NCBI GenBank assembly: GCA_964581385.1
Contig: CAZOOK010000029.1
Span: forward strand, 1-64,000
Direction: 5' to 3'
Length of the DNA: 64,000 nucleotides
DNA from: CAZOOK01 sp964581385
GTDB taxonomy: Bacteria > Pseudomonadota > Gammaproteobacteria > Nevskiales > Nevskiaceae
Shown here: piece after piece, positions 34,369 to 43,463 of the stretch
Layout of the letters: each line of letters begins with the position of its first letter
Position numbering within the stretch: the first letter of the stretch is position 1
Translations under genes and position numbers: made by a program
Notes under the pieces: generated by a model
Told to the model about the DNA's origin: nothing
Database searches by the model: none
The model's input: the letters and a program-made list of their open reading frames with translations, nothing else

Positions 34369-34845
34369 ATGATCCACAATCGGACTTTACCCCTGCTGGT
34401 ACTGTCAGCGCTTGCATTCGCCGCTTGTTCCAAGCAATCAACCGCGGCACCGGAATCGACTATGGCTCCAGTCGCCGCAGCGCCCGCGCAGCGCCAGAAG
34501 GCGCCGGACAACGTCACGGTCGGATTCGTCGGTATCAAGGATGGCGATACCGTAAGCAGCCCGTTCAAGGTCGGCTTCAGCGTCGAAGGATTGAAAGTCG
34601 CGAATGCCGGCACTTTCGACCCAGGCACGGGACACTTCCATCTGATCATCGATTCCGCGCTGCCGCCGCAGGATGGACCGCTCCCGTCGAACGGCCATCT
34701 TATGCACTACGGTAAAGGACAGATGGAAACCGACTTATCGCTGCCGGCGGGCTCACATACGCTCCAGATCGAGTTCGCCGACGGCAGCCATGTACCGTTC
34801 GATCCGCCGGTGGTCTCCGCACCGATCACCATCACCGTCAAATAG
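34369..34845 (+). CDS. DUF4399 putative lipoprotein
   Basis: A 158-residue protein. The signal peptide ends with LAFAAC, giving a lipidated Cys at residue 20. The single C-terminal DUF4399 domain shows VGFVGIKDGDTVSSPFKVGF, GTGHFHLIID and the closing LQIEFADGSHVPFDPP. The His residues in GHFHL and NGHLMHYGKG may bind metal, but no function is established for the family. The ATG at 34369 follows CAGAGAGGA. It is probably periplasmic, anchored to a membrane. The 74-residue lipoprotein gene follows on the same strand. Confidence 0.85.
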   Translation: MIHNRTLPLLVLSALAFAACSKQSTAAPESTMAPVAAAPAQRQKAPDNVTVGFVGIKDGDTVSSPFKVGFSVEGLKVANAGTFDPGTGHFHLIIDSALPPQDGPLPSNGHLMHYGKGQMETDLSLPAGSHTLQIEFADGSHVPFDPPVVSAPITITVK

Positions 34846-34989
34846 GTTGGATTGCAAGCGGGAGGCGCACTTGTCCATGTCCGCCGCGTTCGCCATGCCG
34901 ATTATTTGACGGTATGCTGTGCGGCCTTAAGTCGCGGCGGCACTCGTAGCGCCGCCCTTTTGCCCTCACGAAACTTGGAGAAAGAGACC

Positions 34990-35214
34990 GTGAATTTCAA
35001 TCGTACCTGCGCCGCTCTGCTCGCCGCTGCCGCTCTCGCCCTGGGCGCGTGCTCGCAGAAGACCGAAACCGCTCCGGCTCCTGCCGCCGCCCCCGCGGAA
35101 TCAGCCGCACCGGCACCTGCCGCTGCTCCGGCTGCCGAAGCACCGGCAACCCCGCCAGCCGCTTCTTCGGTCACGCCGCCGCCGGCTGCGTCTTCGGTTC
35201 CGGCCGCCAAGTAG
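34990..35214 (+). CDS. Small Ala/Pro-rich lipoprotein
   Basis: A 74-residue protein from a GTG at 34990 after TTGGAGAAAG. The lipobox ALALGAC gives a lipidated Cys at residue 21. The rest is almost only Ala, Pro, Ser, Thr and Val, with repeats of APA and PPAASSV. It may act as a flexible tether or spacer, but no homologous family was recognised. A 6-bp GGCGGC/GCCGCC hairpin around 34936-34956, followed by CTTTTG, may separate it from the DUF4399 gene. A terminator follows at 35327. Confidence 0.75.
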   Translation: MNFNRTCAALLAAAALALGACSQKTETAPAPAAAPAESAAPAPAAAPAAEAPATPPAASSVTPPPAASSVPAAK

Positions 35215-35326
35215 AGAGAATTTAAGGGATACGCGAATTGCGAGTACGGTAGGACGCGATGCCTTGAGTCCGACTTGCGGTTAGCCGAGGTCGGCCCGCG
35301 ACGCAAAATTTGCCGTATCACTTGTG

Positions 35327-35365
35327 AAATCCCCAGCCACATTTCCTGTGGCCGGGGATTTTTGT
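35327..35365 (+). terminator. Rho-independent terminator after the small lipoprotein gene
   Basis: A 14-bp stem (AAATCCCCAGCCAC / GTGGCCGGGGATTT, one mismatch), loop ATTTCCT, then TTGTTTT. It lies about 110 bases after the lipoprotein stop, leaving a long 3' untranslated region that could also contain a small RNA. Confidence 0.88.
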
Positions 35366-35467
35366 TTTAATTGCCCCAAAAAAATCATCAACGGTTGCGT
35401 TGGGGGCGATTGTGGAAGCATTTGAGGGAGCATATCCCCTTACCGGTCCCGTCACCGGCGGGGTGCT

Positions 35468-35950
35468 GTGGATTGTGCCTGGTTGATGATCATGGGCGCG
35501 CAGAGGCTGCACCCCGATTTTCCGGTCGCCGAAGGCCGGCACCCACTGGATCGCGAATGGTCGCTATTCCTGCCCGCGAAGTTCAATCGGCGCACTGCCG
35601 ATGGCAATCTCGTACTGTGGCGGCCAGGTCTCACGGCGTGGGCAGCGATCTGGAGCAACACCGGCAACGAAAGCGCGGGTCAGCGCCTGGCGCGTATCAA
35701 AAATACGGCAACCGCAGATGCCGCTTTCGTCAGGGAAACCTGGAGAGAACGCCTCCTGTTCCTAATCTATCGTTTGCACGGATCGACGGAGGACGAGCGT
35801 GGTCCGACGCTGTACTGCTTTGTGCTGGCGGACAGCGGCCATGTCGAACTGGCAATTCACTTCGACCATGAGCACGACATGCCGATCGCAGAATCCATCT
35901 GTGCCAGCGTCCGCAATGCGCGCCTGGAAAGAATGGGATTGCGGAGCTAG
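35468..35950 (+). CDS. Hypothetical protein
   Basis: About 160 residues; the start may be GTG at 35468 or an ATG at 35486 or 35492. It has no signal peptide or membrane segment. Visible features are GLTAWAAIWSNTG, a charged helix around FVRETWRERLLFLIYRLHG and an acidic/His stretch HFDHEHDMP. The base composition fits the genome and the frame is fully open, so it is probably real. I do not recognise the family. It lies 64 bases upstream of the MFS gene and may be co-transcribed with it. Confidence 0.6.
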   Translation: MDCAWLMIMGAQRLHPDFPVAEGRHPLDREWSLFLPAKFNRRTADGNLVLWRPGLTAWAAIWSNTGNESAGQRLARIKNTATADAAFVRETWRERLLFLIYRLHGSTEDERGPTLYCFVLADSGHVELAIHFDHEHDMPIAESICASVRNARLERMGLRS

Positions 35951-36014
35951 TGCCTGTTTGGTCAATACGGCAGGGCCCAAACTCCGGAACGCCGGTTCAC
36001 ATCTCCGTAACCTG

Positions 36015-37217
36015 ATGGATACACGCCGTCTAGCCGTCTTTCTCGCCGGCGCTGCCGCTTTTGCGACGTTATACGCGCCGCAATCGCTGCTGCCGGTGCT
36101 GCGCCCGTGGCTCGGTGGCAACCCCGCACTTGCGGGACTTGTCGTATCGGCGGCAACGATCGGTGTCGCGCTCGCCGCGCCGTTCATGGGGCGGCTCAGC
36201 GAGCGCATCGGGCGCCGTCGTGTCATCGTCGGGGCGGCGTTTGCGTCCTGTATACCAACGCTGGGCATTGCCGCTGCGCAAAACGCCGTGCAGATGATTG
36301 CAGCGCGTTTCGCTGAAGGATTGCTGCTGCCAGGCATCTTTGCAGTGACCGTGGCCTACACCGCCGACGCGTGGCCCGCACGGGAAGCACGGTCGGTCAC
36401 GGCGTTATATATCGCCGGCACGATTTTCGGTGGCTTCGGCGGCCGCTTTACGGCCGGTCTCGTCACCGAATTCGCCGGCTGGCGGCTGGCCTTTGTAACA
36501 CTCACGCTGATGCAGCTCATCTATGCCCTGATCATCTTCACATGGCTACCACCGGAACCAGCGCGCGCCGGCGGCGTTTCGCCGCACGTGAGTATGCGCG
36601 AGCTGCTGGCATTCGCCCCGCTGCGCGGCGCCTGCATCGCCGGTTTCATGATCCTGTTTTCACTGATCGCGGGATTCACCTATGTCTCGCTGACACTCGC
36701 GCAGCCACCATTCAACCTTGGACCGGGCGCTTTGTCGGGCATCTTCATTGTCTATGTCGTCAGCGGCCTCATCACGCCAATCGCCGGTCGCCTGCTCAAC
36801 GCGCTTGGCCATCGGCGCGTGCTGACGCTGGCCTGGGCGCTGGCGATCTGCGGACTACTGCTGACGTTGCCGCCGAGTCTGCCAATGGTCATCGCGGGGC
36901 TGTGCCTGTTCTCGATCGGATTATTCTTCGCGCAAATCACCGCGACCACATTCGTCAGCGAAGCGACGCCGACCGCACGCGGCCCGGCGGTCGGGCTTTA
37001 CGTGACCTGCTACTACATCGGCGGCAGCATCGGCGGTGTCCTGCCCGCGCCGGTGTGGTCGCACGCCGGCTGGCCGGGCGTCATCGCGCTGATCACCTTG
37101 GCCGGTGTTATTTCGGTGACAGCGGCGTGGCGCTCCTTCAACATCCGGCTTACGCCGCGATTAGTGCCAGCTGATAACGCGGGCGCGTCGATTGTGTCGA
37201 GGCCAGCATCCAAATGA
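36015..37217 (+). CDS. Major facilitator superfamily transporter
   Basis: A 400-residue MFS protein with about 12 membrane segments. The loop 2-3 signature GRLSERIGRRRVIVG is clear, and a related loop lies in the second half (GRLLNALGHRRVL). The segments include VAYTADAWPAREARSVTALY and GLYVTCYYIGGSIGG, typical of drug/H+ antiporters in the YnfM/arabinose-efflux group. The ATG at 36015 starts directly at the first helix. The last codons overlap the BamE-like gene (ATGA). The substrate is unknown. Confidence 0.88.
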   Translation: MDTRRLAVFLAGAAAFATLYAPQSLLPVLRPWLGGNPALAGLVVSAATIGVALAAPFMGRLSERIGRRRVIVGAAFASCIPTLGIAAAQNAVQMIAARFAEGLLLPGIFAVTVAYTADAWPAREARSVTALYIAGTIFGGFGGRFTAGLVTEFAGWRLAFVTLTLMQLIYALIIFTWLPPEPARAGGVSPHVSMRELLAFAPLRGACIAGFMILFSLIAGFTYVSLTLAQPPFNLGPGALSGIFIVYVVSGLITPIAGRLLNALGHRRVLTLAWALAICGLLLTLPPSLPMVIAGLCLFSIGLFFAQITATTFVSEATPTARGPAVGLYVTCYYIGGSIGGVLPAPVWSHAGWPGVIALITLAGVISVTAAWRSFNIRLTPRLVPADNAGASIVSRPASK

Positions 37218-37765
37218 ATTTCATCCAGCGTCTTCTGCCGTTCGTAACCATCGCCGTTCTTGCTCTAAGCACGCAGGGCACAGCGGCTGCGGACGAGCTG
37301 GAGAATCTGCGTGCGGAAAACGCGGGGCTCAAGGCGCGGATCGCGACACTCCAAGCGCAATGTTCTGCCATTCCATCGAACACGGTCGCACCGGCGGCAA
37401 ACTCTAAAGAATCGCTCGCTACCCCGCCCAATCCCGGCGAGCCGCCTGCAGTGCCAGCACCCTCGGTAGTGCCGCCACCAGGTTATCGACTAGTGCCCGA
37501 ACCCGCGCCCAACAGCGAAACCGGATGCTCGAAAGGACTCTTTGACTTCGGTGCCGACGCACCGTGGAAACACGCCGACAATTGGAGCGCATTACGGCGC
37601 GGCGCGGATGCGGCAGAGGTCGAGCAACTGCTCGGTACCGGACATTTCAACGTGGAAGCTCGTGGTCGCGTGATGTGGCAGTACGGAAAATGCGGCGCCA
37701 ACGCTCAGGGCTTCGTTGTCTTCGAGAACGGCAAGCTGCTGTTCTGGCAGCAGCCGGATTTTTAA
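37214..37765 (+). CDS. Periplasmic protein with coiled coil and BamE/SmpA-like C-terminal domain
   Basis: A 183-residue protein. The signal peptide is MNFIQRLLPFVTIAVLALS, ending near TAAA. A short coiled coil follows (about 28-50, LENLRAENAGLKARIATLQ), then a Pro-rich linker and a C-terminal domain of about 60 residues. That domain (WSALRRGADAAEVEQLLGTG, then WQYGKCGANAQGFVVFENG) has the helix-plus-strands pattern of BamE/OmlA-like folds. Cys residues at about 108 and 165 could pair. It overlaps the MFS gene and converges with der. Function is unknown. Confidence 0.65.
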   Translation: MNFIQRLLPFVTIAVLALSTQGTAAADELENLRAENAGLKARIATLQAQCSAIPSNTVAPAANSKESLATPPNPGEPPAVPAPSVVPPPGYRLVPEPAPNSETGCSKGLFDFGADAPWKHADNWSALRRGADAAEVEQLLGTGHFNVEARGRVMWQYGKCGANAQGFVVFENGKLLFWQQPDF

Positions 37766-37783
37766 ATCGCTGCCAGCGAATCG

Positions 37784-39196
37784 CTACTTCTTTCTGTTTT
37801 TGGCTCGATCCAGCAGCCGCTTGCGCTTCATTTGCTGGCGCGCGGTGAGCTCGTTCTTGCGACCCTTGAATGGATTGTCGCTGGTTTTGAACTGCAGTTG
37901 CAGCGGAACACCGGTGAGCTTGAACGCCTTGCGGAACACGTTGGCAAGGTAGCTCTTATATGAATCCTTGAGTTTTTCGGTCTGGTTGCCATGGATCATG
38001 ACGACCGGCGGATTGCGTCCGGCCTGATGCGCGTAACGCAGCTTGATGCGGCGCCCGAGCACAGCGTGCGGCGCATGGCGCTCGACCGCTTCTTCCAGTA
38101 CGCGCGTGAGTTCGGGCGTCGGCAGTTCGCGAGTGGTCGCCTCGTACGCAGCGACGACATCCTCCATCAATTCGCGCAGGCCGGAACCGTGCAGCGCGGA
38201 TATGAAATGCAGCGGCACGTAATCGAGAAACGGCAGACGATAGTCCACCATGTCTTTGACGAATTTGCGCTTGTCGGGATCCAGGTGATCCCATTTGTTG
38301 ATTGCCAGCACCATGGCGCGGCCGTGATGCGCGACGAGACCCATCAGCCGCGCGTCCTGCGTACCGATTTCCTCCTGCGCATCGACCACCGAGATGACCA
38401 CATGCGCGCGCTCAATCGCCAGCAGTGCCTTGACGATCGAAAATTTCTCGATGACCTCGGACACGCGCGCACGGCGCCGGATGCCGGCGGTATCCATCAG
38501 CGTGAAGCGATGCCCTTCCCACTCGAACGGCACACTGATCGAGTCCCGCGTGGTGCCGGGCTGGTCGGAGGCAAGCATGCGCTCCTCGCCGATCAGCCGG
38601 TTGACGAGCGTTGACTTGCCCGCATTTGGACGGCCGATGATGGCAACGCGAATGGTGCCGTCATCACTAGGGCCCGCATCTTCCGACGGCGGCACGTTCG
38701 CCAGCAGTGCGCGCAGCAGCGGCGGCACACCATCGCCATGCTCGGCGGAAACCGGTTCGGGTTCGCCGAGACCGAGCGCAAAAAAATCTGCGACTGTCGC
38801 CTTGCCCATGCCCTCGGCTTTGTTCGCGAGCAGGCGCACTGGTTTGCCGAGCCGCCGCAGATAGTCGGCGATGTCCCGGTCCGACGGCAGCAGGCCGGCT
38901 TGCGCGTCGACGATGAACAGCACTTCGTCAGCTTCGTCGATTGCCAGCTGCGCCTGCTGCTCGGCCAGCGCCGCGATCGGATCGGCGGATTCAGGACTGA
39001 GTCCGCCGGTGTCGACCACGATGAAATGCCGTCCTTCGAATTCGCCGCGTCCGTACTGACGGTCGCGCGTGAGTCCGGGGATGTTCGCAACCAGCGCATC
39101 ACGGGTGCCGGTAAGGCGATTAAAGAATGTGGACTTGCCGACATTCGGCCGGCCGACCAGTGCCAGCACCGGGATTGCGGATTTCGGCGTGTCCAT
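37784..39196 (-). CDS. der: Ribosome-assembly GTPase Der (EngA)
   Basis: Der, 470 residues, is a double GTPase needed for 50S maturation. P-loops are GRPNVGKSTFFN (15-26) and GRPNAGKSTLVN (188-199). Switch and G3 motifs are VDTGG and MDTAGIRR, and the NKWDH motif is G4 of the second domain. The KH-like C-terminal domain ends in a strongly basic tail (RQQMKRKRLLDRAKNRKK). It lies 17 bases after bamB on the same strand, a common gammaproteobacterial order. Confidence 0.97.
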   Translation of the reverse strand: MDTPKSAIPVLALVGRPNVGKSTFFNRLTGTRDALVANIPGLTRDRQYGRGEFEGRHFIVVDTGGLSPESADPIAALAEQQAQLAIDEADEVLFIVDAQAGLLPSDRDIADYLRRLGKPVRLLANKAEGMGKATVADFFALGLGEPEPVSAEHGDGVPPLLRALLANVPPSEDAGPSDDGTIRVAIIGRPNAGKSTLVNRLIGEERMLASDQPGTTRDSISVPFEWEGHRFTLMDTAGIRRRARVSEVIEKFSIVKALLAIERAHVVISVVDAQEEIGTQDARLMGLVAHHGRAMVLAINKWDHLDPDKRKFVKDMVDYRLPFLDYVPLHFISALHGSGLRELMEDVVAAYEATTRELPTPELTRVLEEAVERHAPHAVLGRRIKLRYAHQAGRNPPVVMIHGNQTEKLKDSYKSYLANVFRKAFKLTGVPLQLQFKTSDNPFKGRKNELTARQQMKRKRLLDRAKNRKK

Positions 39197-39213
39197 GATA
39201 GAGCCGGGACGCT

Positions 39214-40371
39214 TCAGCGCGCCGGTGCGGCCTCGATCGCGGCGACTTCACCCTTAACGTCCATCGCATAGAGATACTTTGGCCCGACGACCAGGGGCGC
39301 AGTGATCGCATGGCTGCTGAGGCGCGTGCGGGCGACAAAGTGACCGTCTTCAGGCGACAGCCAATGCAGGTAGCCCTGGTAATCGCCCGCGACGACGTAA
39401 CCGTTGAAGAACGCGGGCGGGGAAAGCTGGCGATACTTCAGACCCTCTTGCTTCCAAACTTGCGCACCCGATTCAGTGTCGAAAGCCTCGACAAAGCCGT
39501 CGTTGTCGGTCACGAACAAACGGTTTTCGCTCAACGCCATGCCGGTATAGCTTTTCACGGAGCGGCGCCAGATCGACTGCCCGTTCGACGGATCGAGCAA
39601 TGCCAGATCGGAGCCATAAGTGACCACGAACAGGCCAGGCCCACCCGGCAGCAGATCGGCGTCGATATCAGTCAAGCGATCGAGCTCGGTGCGACCACTT
39701 GGAACTGAGATCGCCTGTTCCCATGCAAGCTGGCCGTCGCCGAGCCCGAGTGCGACGACGTGGCCATTATCGAGACCGGCGAAAATACGACCGTCGCTGA
39801 CGAGCGGCGCGGAGAGTCCGCGCAGCGTCAGGTTCGGCACGGTGCGATCGAAGCTCCAAGTACGATTGCCGGTGGCGACATCGAATCCGAAAATGCGTCC
39901 GTCTCCGGAGCGCACCGCGACGGTATCGCCGTCGCCGACCGGTGGCGCCAATACTTCGCTAGAGACACCTGCCCGCCACCGCTCGGTACCGTCGCTGCGC
40001 TTCAGCGCGATCGCCTGCGCGCCGAGCGTACCGACGAGTACGACATCGCCGTCGATGCTGGGACCGGAAATTACGCGTGCCTTGGTCTTGGCCCGCCACA
40101 ATCGTTTTCCGGAATCCGGCCGCAACGCCTCCACCTCGCCATCGGCGCTGGCCACATAGACCGCATCCTCACCCACTGCCACGCGCAGGCCTGCATACAT
40201 GCCGCCGCTGCCATTGCCGACGCCATGCGACCAAGCCGAATGGATCTTCAGCGCGGGTTTTGGAATGTCCGAAAGCTGTGCCGGCTCGCGCGTCTTGCCT
40301 TTGCTGGAACAACCCGCAATGACAAGAACCGCTGCGGCGACGGCGGCGACCCGCCGCGGACCCAGGGTCAT
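39214..40371 (-). CDS. bamB: Outer-membrane assembly lipoprotein BamB
   Basis: BamB, 385 residues, is the beta-propeller lipoprotein of the BAM complex that inserts outer-membrane barrels. The lipobox VLVIAGC sets the lipidated Cys at residue 21. Repeated blade motifs are seen: LWRAKTKARVISGPSIDG, RWRAGVSSEVLAPPVG, TWSFDRTVPNLTLRG and VWKQEGLKYRQLSPP, each with the Trp and Gly of PQQ-like repeats. The start overlaps the yfgM-like gene by 4 bases; der follows. Confidence 0.95.
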   Translation of the reverse strand: MTLGPRRVAAVAAAVLVIAGCSSKGKTREPAQLSDIPKPALKIHSAWSHGVGNGSGGMYAGLRVAVGEDAVYVASADGEVEALRPDSGKRLWRAKTKARVISGPSIDGDVVLVGTLGAQAIALKRSDGTERWRAGVSSEVLAPPVGDGDTVAVRSGDGRIFGFDVATGNRTWSFDRTVPNLTLRGLSAPLVSDGRIFAGLDNGHVVALGLGDGQLAWEQAISVPSGRTELDRLTDIDADLLPGGPGLFVVTYGSDLALLDPSNGQSIWRRSVKSYTGMALSENRLFVTDNDGFVEAFDTESGAQVWKQEGLKYRQLSPPAFFNGYVVAGDYQGYLHWLSPEDGHFVARTRLSSHAITAPLVVGPKYLYAMDVKGEVAAIEAAPAR

Positions 40372-41009
40372 GGCTTGGTTCCGGCCGCGTCCGCCAACGC
40401 GTCGTATTTCTTCTGCAGCGAAGTGCGATCAGCCTTGTCGCCTAGATGGTTCAGCGCAATACCGTAGGCAGCGCGCGCCGCGGCGCGATCGCCACGCGCG
40501 AGCAAGATGTCTCCGCGCAGTTCGGCATAGAGTCCGTCGAACGCCGGCTGATTGCCGGACAGCTGTCCGAGTGCATCGTCGTACTTGGCCATTTCCCAAA
40601 ATACGCGTGCCAGACGCAGCCGCGCGATATCGATGATGCCACCATCTTTGCTGTGATCCTTGATCCATTGCAGCCGCTGCCGCGCATCTTCATATCTAGC
40701 CGCATCGAAAGCGTCCTGCGCGAGTAACAGTTGCGCATTCGCCGCATAGGGTGTGTCCGCAAAATCGTCGATCAGTTTCTTGCCGATCGCTTCCGCCTCG
40801 CTGCCCTTGTGCTCACCGAGCATATGTTTGAGATCGTCGAACATCTGCGAGCCCTGCACCGCGTGGGCATCCTTGTGTCCGTTCCAGGCTTGCCAGCCGA
40901 AAATCGCGGCCAGTCCGAGCGCGACGCCAAGCGCCAGCGCCATCCAGTTCTCGCGCCACCAGCGACGCAGCTCCTCGACCTGGGCTTCTTCTTCGTAATG
41001 GGTGCTCAC
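40368..41009 (-). CDS. YfgM-like TPR membrane protein
   Basis: A 213-residue bitopic protein. A cytoplasmic N-terminus (EEEAQVEELRRWWREN) leads to one transmembrane helix (about 20-38, ALALGVALGLAAIFGWQAW), then a periplasmic domain of TPR-like helices with DTPYAANAQLLLAQDAFDAAR. E. coli YfgM is a SecYEG/PpiD ancillary factor that also affects RcsB. The location between hisS and bamB matches that gene. It is 13 bases after hisS. Confidence 0.9.
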   Translation of the reverse strand: MSTHYEEEAQVEELRRWWRENWMALALGVALGLAAIFGWQAWNGHKDAHAVQGSQMFDDLKHMLGEHKGSEAEAIGKKLIDDFADTPYAANAQLLLAQDAFDAARYEDARQRLQWIKDHSKDGGIIDIARLRLARVFWEMAKYDDALGQLSGNQPAFDGLYAELRGDILLARGDRAAARAAYGIALNHLGDKADRTSLQKKYDALADAAGTKP

Positions 41010-41022
41010 GGAATGTTCTCAG

Positions 41023-42309
41023 TTATGCAGAAAGCGAGAGGTTCACCAACGGCGCCAGCCGCGCCGCGCAGGCGTCCCATTCACATTGGAACGCTTCAGC
41101 TTCCTCGCGCAGGAATTTTACTTGAATGCGACGCTGCGCCGCTTCGTCGTCGCCGAGAATCAGCGCCAGCCGCGCGCCGCAGCGATCCGCGCGCTTGAGT
41201 TGAACGCCAAGCTTGCCGCCGCCGGCATTCAGCATCAGGCGGAGGCCAGGCAGCGCATCGCGCAGGCGCTCCGCGAACGACAGCGCCGCGCGCTCCGCCT
41301 GCGCACCGAAAGCACACAGATAGACGTGCGGAGCCGTGTCGGGGACCGCCGCACTCTGCTTTTGCAGCAGCAAAATAAGACGCTCGACACCGATAGCGAA
41401 ACCGATGCCCGGCGTCGGCGAACCACCAAGCTGCTCGACTAGTCCGTCATAACGGCCACCGGCGCAGATGGCGTCCTGCGCGCCGATCTGGTCGGTGATC
41501 CACTCGAATACCGTGCGCGTGTAGTAATCGAGTCCGCGCACCAGCCGTGGGTTGACGACGCAATCGATGCTCAGGTCGCTCAAGCCCTGGCGTACGGCAT
41601 CGAAGTGCGCGGCGGATTCTGTATCAAGGTGATCGAGAAGCCGCGGCGCGGCGGCGACGATCTCGCGCATCGCCGGTGCTTTGCTGTCGAGCACGCGCAG
41701 CGGGTTGGTGTGCAAGCGCCGCTTTGAATCCTCATCCAATAAACTCTCGTGGCCGCGCAAATAGTCAACCAGCATGGTCCGATAAGCGGCGCGCGCAGCC
41801 GGCGTACCGAGCGAATTGATCTGCAGCGCGAAACCAGTAACGCCGAGGCGCTTCAGTAACCGCGCAGCGATCGCGATGATTTCGACATCGACATCGGGAC
41901 CAGCGAGTCCGAACGCCTCGACATCGAGCTGGTGGAACTGCCGGTAGCGGCCCGCCTGCGGACGCTCATAGCGAAACACCGGCCCGGTGCACCAGACTCG
42001 CTGCTGCTGGTTGTGCAGCAAGCCGTGCTCGATGCCCGCACGCACGATCCCGGCGGTCAGTTCGGGTCGCAGCGACAAGTGCTCGCCGCCGCGATCCTCG
42101 AAGCTGTACATCTCCTTTTCGACGATGTCAGTGACTTCGCCAACCGCGCGCTTGAACAGCTCGGTACGCTCCACGAGCGGCAGCCGCAGCTCGCCGTAAC
42201 CATAGGCGGCAAAAACTTCGGCGGCCACGTGATAAACGTGCTGCCACAGCCCGGTATCCGCGGGCAAAACATCGTTCATGCCGCGAATGGCCTGAATGCG
42301 CGTACTCAT
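41023..42309 (-). CDS. hisS: Histidyl-tRNA synthetase
   Basis: HisRS, 428 residues, class II. Motif 1 is in the N-terminal IQAIRGMNDVLPAD region. Motif 2 surrounds VFRYERPQAGRYRQFHQ, and the His-specific GLDYYTRTVFEW loop is present, as is GGRYDGLVEQLGG. Motif 3 is GIGFAIGVERL. The C-terminal anticodon-binding domain ends near ALVNLSLSA. Part of the hisS-yfgM-bamB-der row. Confidence 0.98.
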   Translation of the reverse strand: MSTRIQAIRGMNDVLPADTGLWQHVYHVAAEVFAAYGYGELRLPLVERTELFKRAVGEVTDIVEKEMYSFEDRGGEHLSLRPELTAGIVRAGIEHGLLHNQQQRVWCTGPVFRYERPQAGRYRQFHQLDVEAFGLAGPDVDVEIIAIAARLLKRLGVTGFALQINSLGTPAARAAYRTMLVDYLRGHESLLDEDSKRRLHTNPLRVLDSKAPAMREIVAAAPRLLDHLDTESAAHFDAVRQGLSDLSIDCVVNPRLVRGLDYYTRTVFEWITDQIGAQDAICAGGRYDGLVEQLGGSPTPGIGFAIGVERLILLLQKQSAAVPDTAPHVYLCAFGAQAERAALSFAERLRDALPGLRLMLNAGGGKLGVQLKRADRCGARLALILGDDEAAQRRIQVKFLREEAEAFQCEWDACAARLAPLVNLSLSA

Positions 42310-42359
42310 GCTGAAGTTCTAAATAATCTTGACTGGCGGGCGCGACAAATCGCGCGGAA

Positions 42360-43463
42360 TTACTGGGGCGTCTCCGTCGGCACTTTCAGACGCGCCGTCG
42401 AGTTGTCCCGCGAGTAGGGCTGAAGATCGATGTTCGCATCGCCATATTGGAGATCAACACCGGGCGCATAGCCGACGAACACTAGATAAGGCGCAGGTCC
42501 CATCACCCGCTGGTTATCGCCTGGATGCATCATGCGCGAGATCAATAATTTGCCGTTGGCATCCTCAATATGGACCCATGACGTTGCGCGGATGTGCACT
42601 TGGAGCGGCAACCGCATCTCAGCCGCGTTCGCTGCGGGCACGGGTACGGATGTCTCAGCAGCAGGTTTGGGCAGCACGGCTGCGGCCATCTGATCATGAT
42701 CGATGTGCTGCTGAGCCGGCGGCAGCTGGTGCTGCTTCACAGGCGCCGGAGCGTCGGATCGGACAACTGCTGCCGGTGCAGGCGGAGCCGGTTCGACCGC
42801 TGGCGGCGTCGGGGCACTGGTCCGGGGTGTGACAGACGGAGATGCAGCCGGGGTCGCCGGTGCCGGAACCGGCGCGGGTGTAAGTGCAGGAGCTGGCACC
42901 GGGGCCCGCTCTGCGGGACGCAGCTGCTCCGCTTGCGCGGCCGCGGATGCCGACGACGACTCCGGCGTGGGCGGCGCGGTATCGGCGTCGGATGTGCTCG
43001 TGGTAGCCGAGCCCGCCGGCGCTGCCGGCTCGCCATGCTTGTGGACTAAGGAGCCGATGATCACGATGACAACGACGATCGCCACGCCCCACAGCAGCCA
43101 TTTCGCACCACCGTGTGAGCGACCGCCTTCATCGTTACCTGCCAGCAGCAGTTTGGTCGGCGCCGGCGCTCCTTTGCGCACGGCAACGCGTTCGTAAGCG
43201 GCCAGCAATTCCGCTTCCGAGATATTCAGGAACTTTGCGCACTTGCGGTAGTAACCACGGATATATACCGGCTCCGACAGCGCCGCGAAATTGTCGTGTT
43301 CGATTGCATCCAGCGTCGCGCGCGAAAGGCGCAGCTGCGCGGCGAGCTCATCCTGGCTCATCAGGGCACGCTCGCGAGCGCCGCGAATGAGCGATCCAGG
43401 GCTAACACCCGACGTCGAAGGTACCGGCGCCACGGTTTCCTCGGGTCGATACGGGTCGGTCAT
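42360..43463 (-). CDS. rodZ: Cytoskeleton protein RodZ
   Basis: RodZ, 367 residues, links MreB to the membrane. The N-terminal helix-turn-helix (about 25-95, MSQDELAAQLRLSRATLDAIE and YIRGYYRKCAKFLNIS) is a DNA-binding fold reused to bind MreB. One transmembrane segment lies at about 124-143 (WLLWGVAIVVVIVIIGSLV). A long Pro/Ala/Thr-rich periplasmic linker follows, then a C-terminal DUF4115 beta domain (LQVHIRATSWVHIEDANGK). It overlaps pilW by 4 bases. It is expected to work with the mreBCD operon at the start of the window. Confidence 0.95.
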   Translation of the reverse strand: MTDPYRPEETVAPVPSTSGVSPGSLIRGARERALMSQDELAAQLRLSRATLDAIEHDNFAALSEPVYIRGYYRKCAKFLNISEAELLAAYERVAVRKGAPAPTKLLLAGNDEGGRSHGGAKWLLWGVAIVVVIVIIGSLVHKHGEPAAPAGSATTSTSDADTAPPTPESSSASAAAQAEQLRPAERAPVPAPALTPAPVPAPATPAASPSVTPRTSAPTPPAVEPAPPAPAAVVRSDAPAPVKQHQLPPAQQHIDHDQMAAAVLPKPAAETSVPVPAANAAEMRLPLQVHIRATSWVHIEDANGKLLISRMMHPGDNQRVMGPAPYLVFVGYAPGVDLQYGDANIDLQPYSRDNSTARLKVPTETPQ

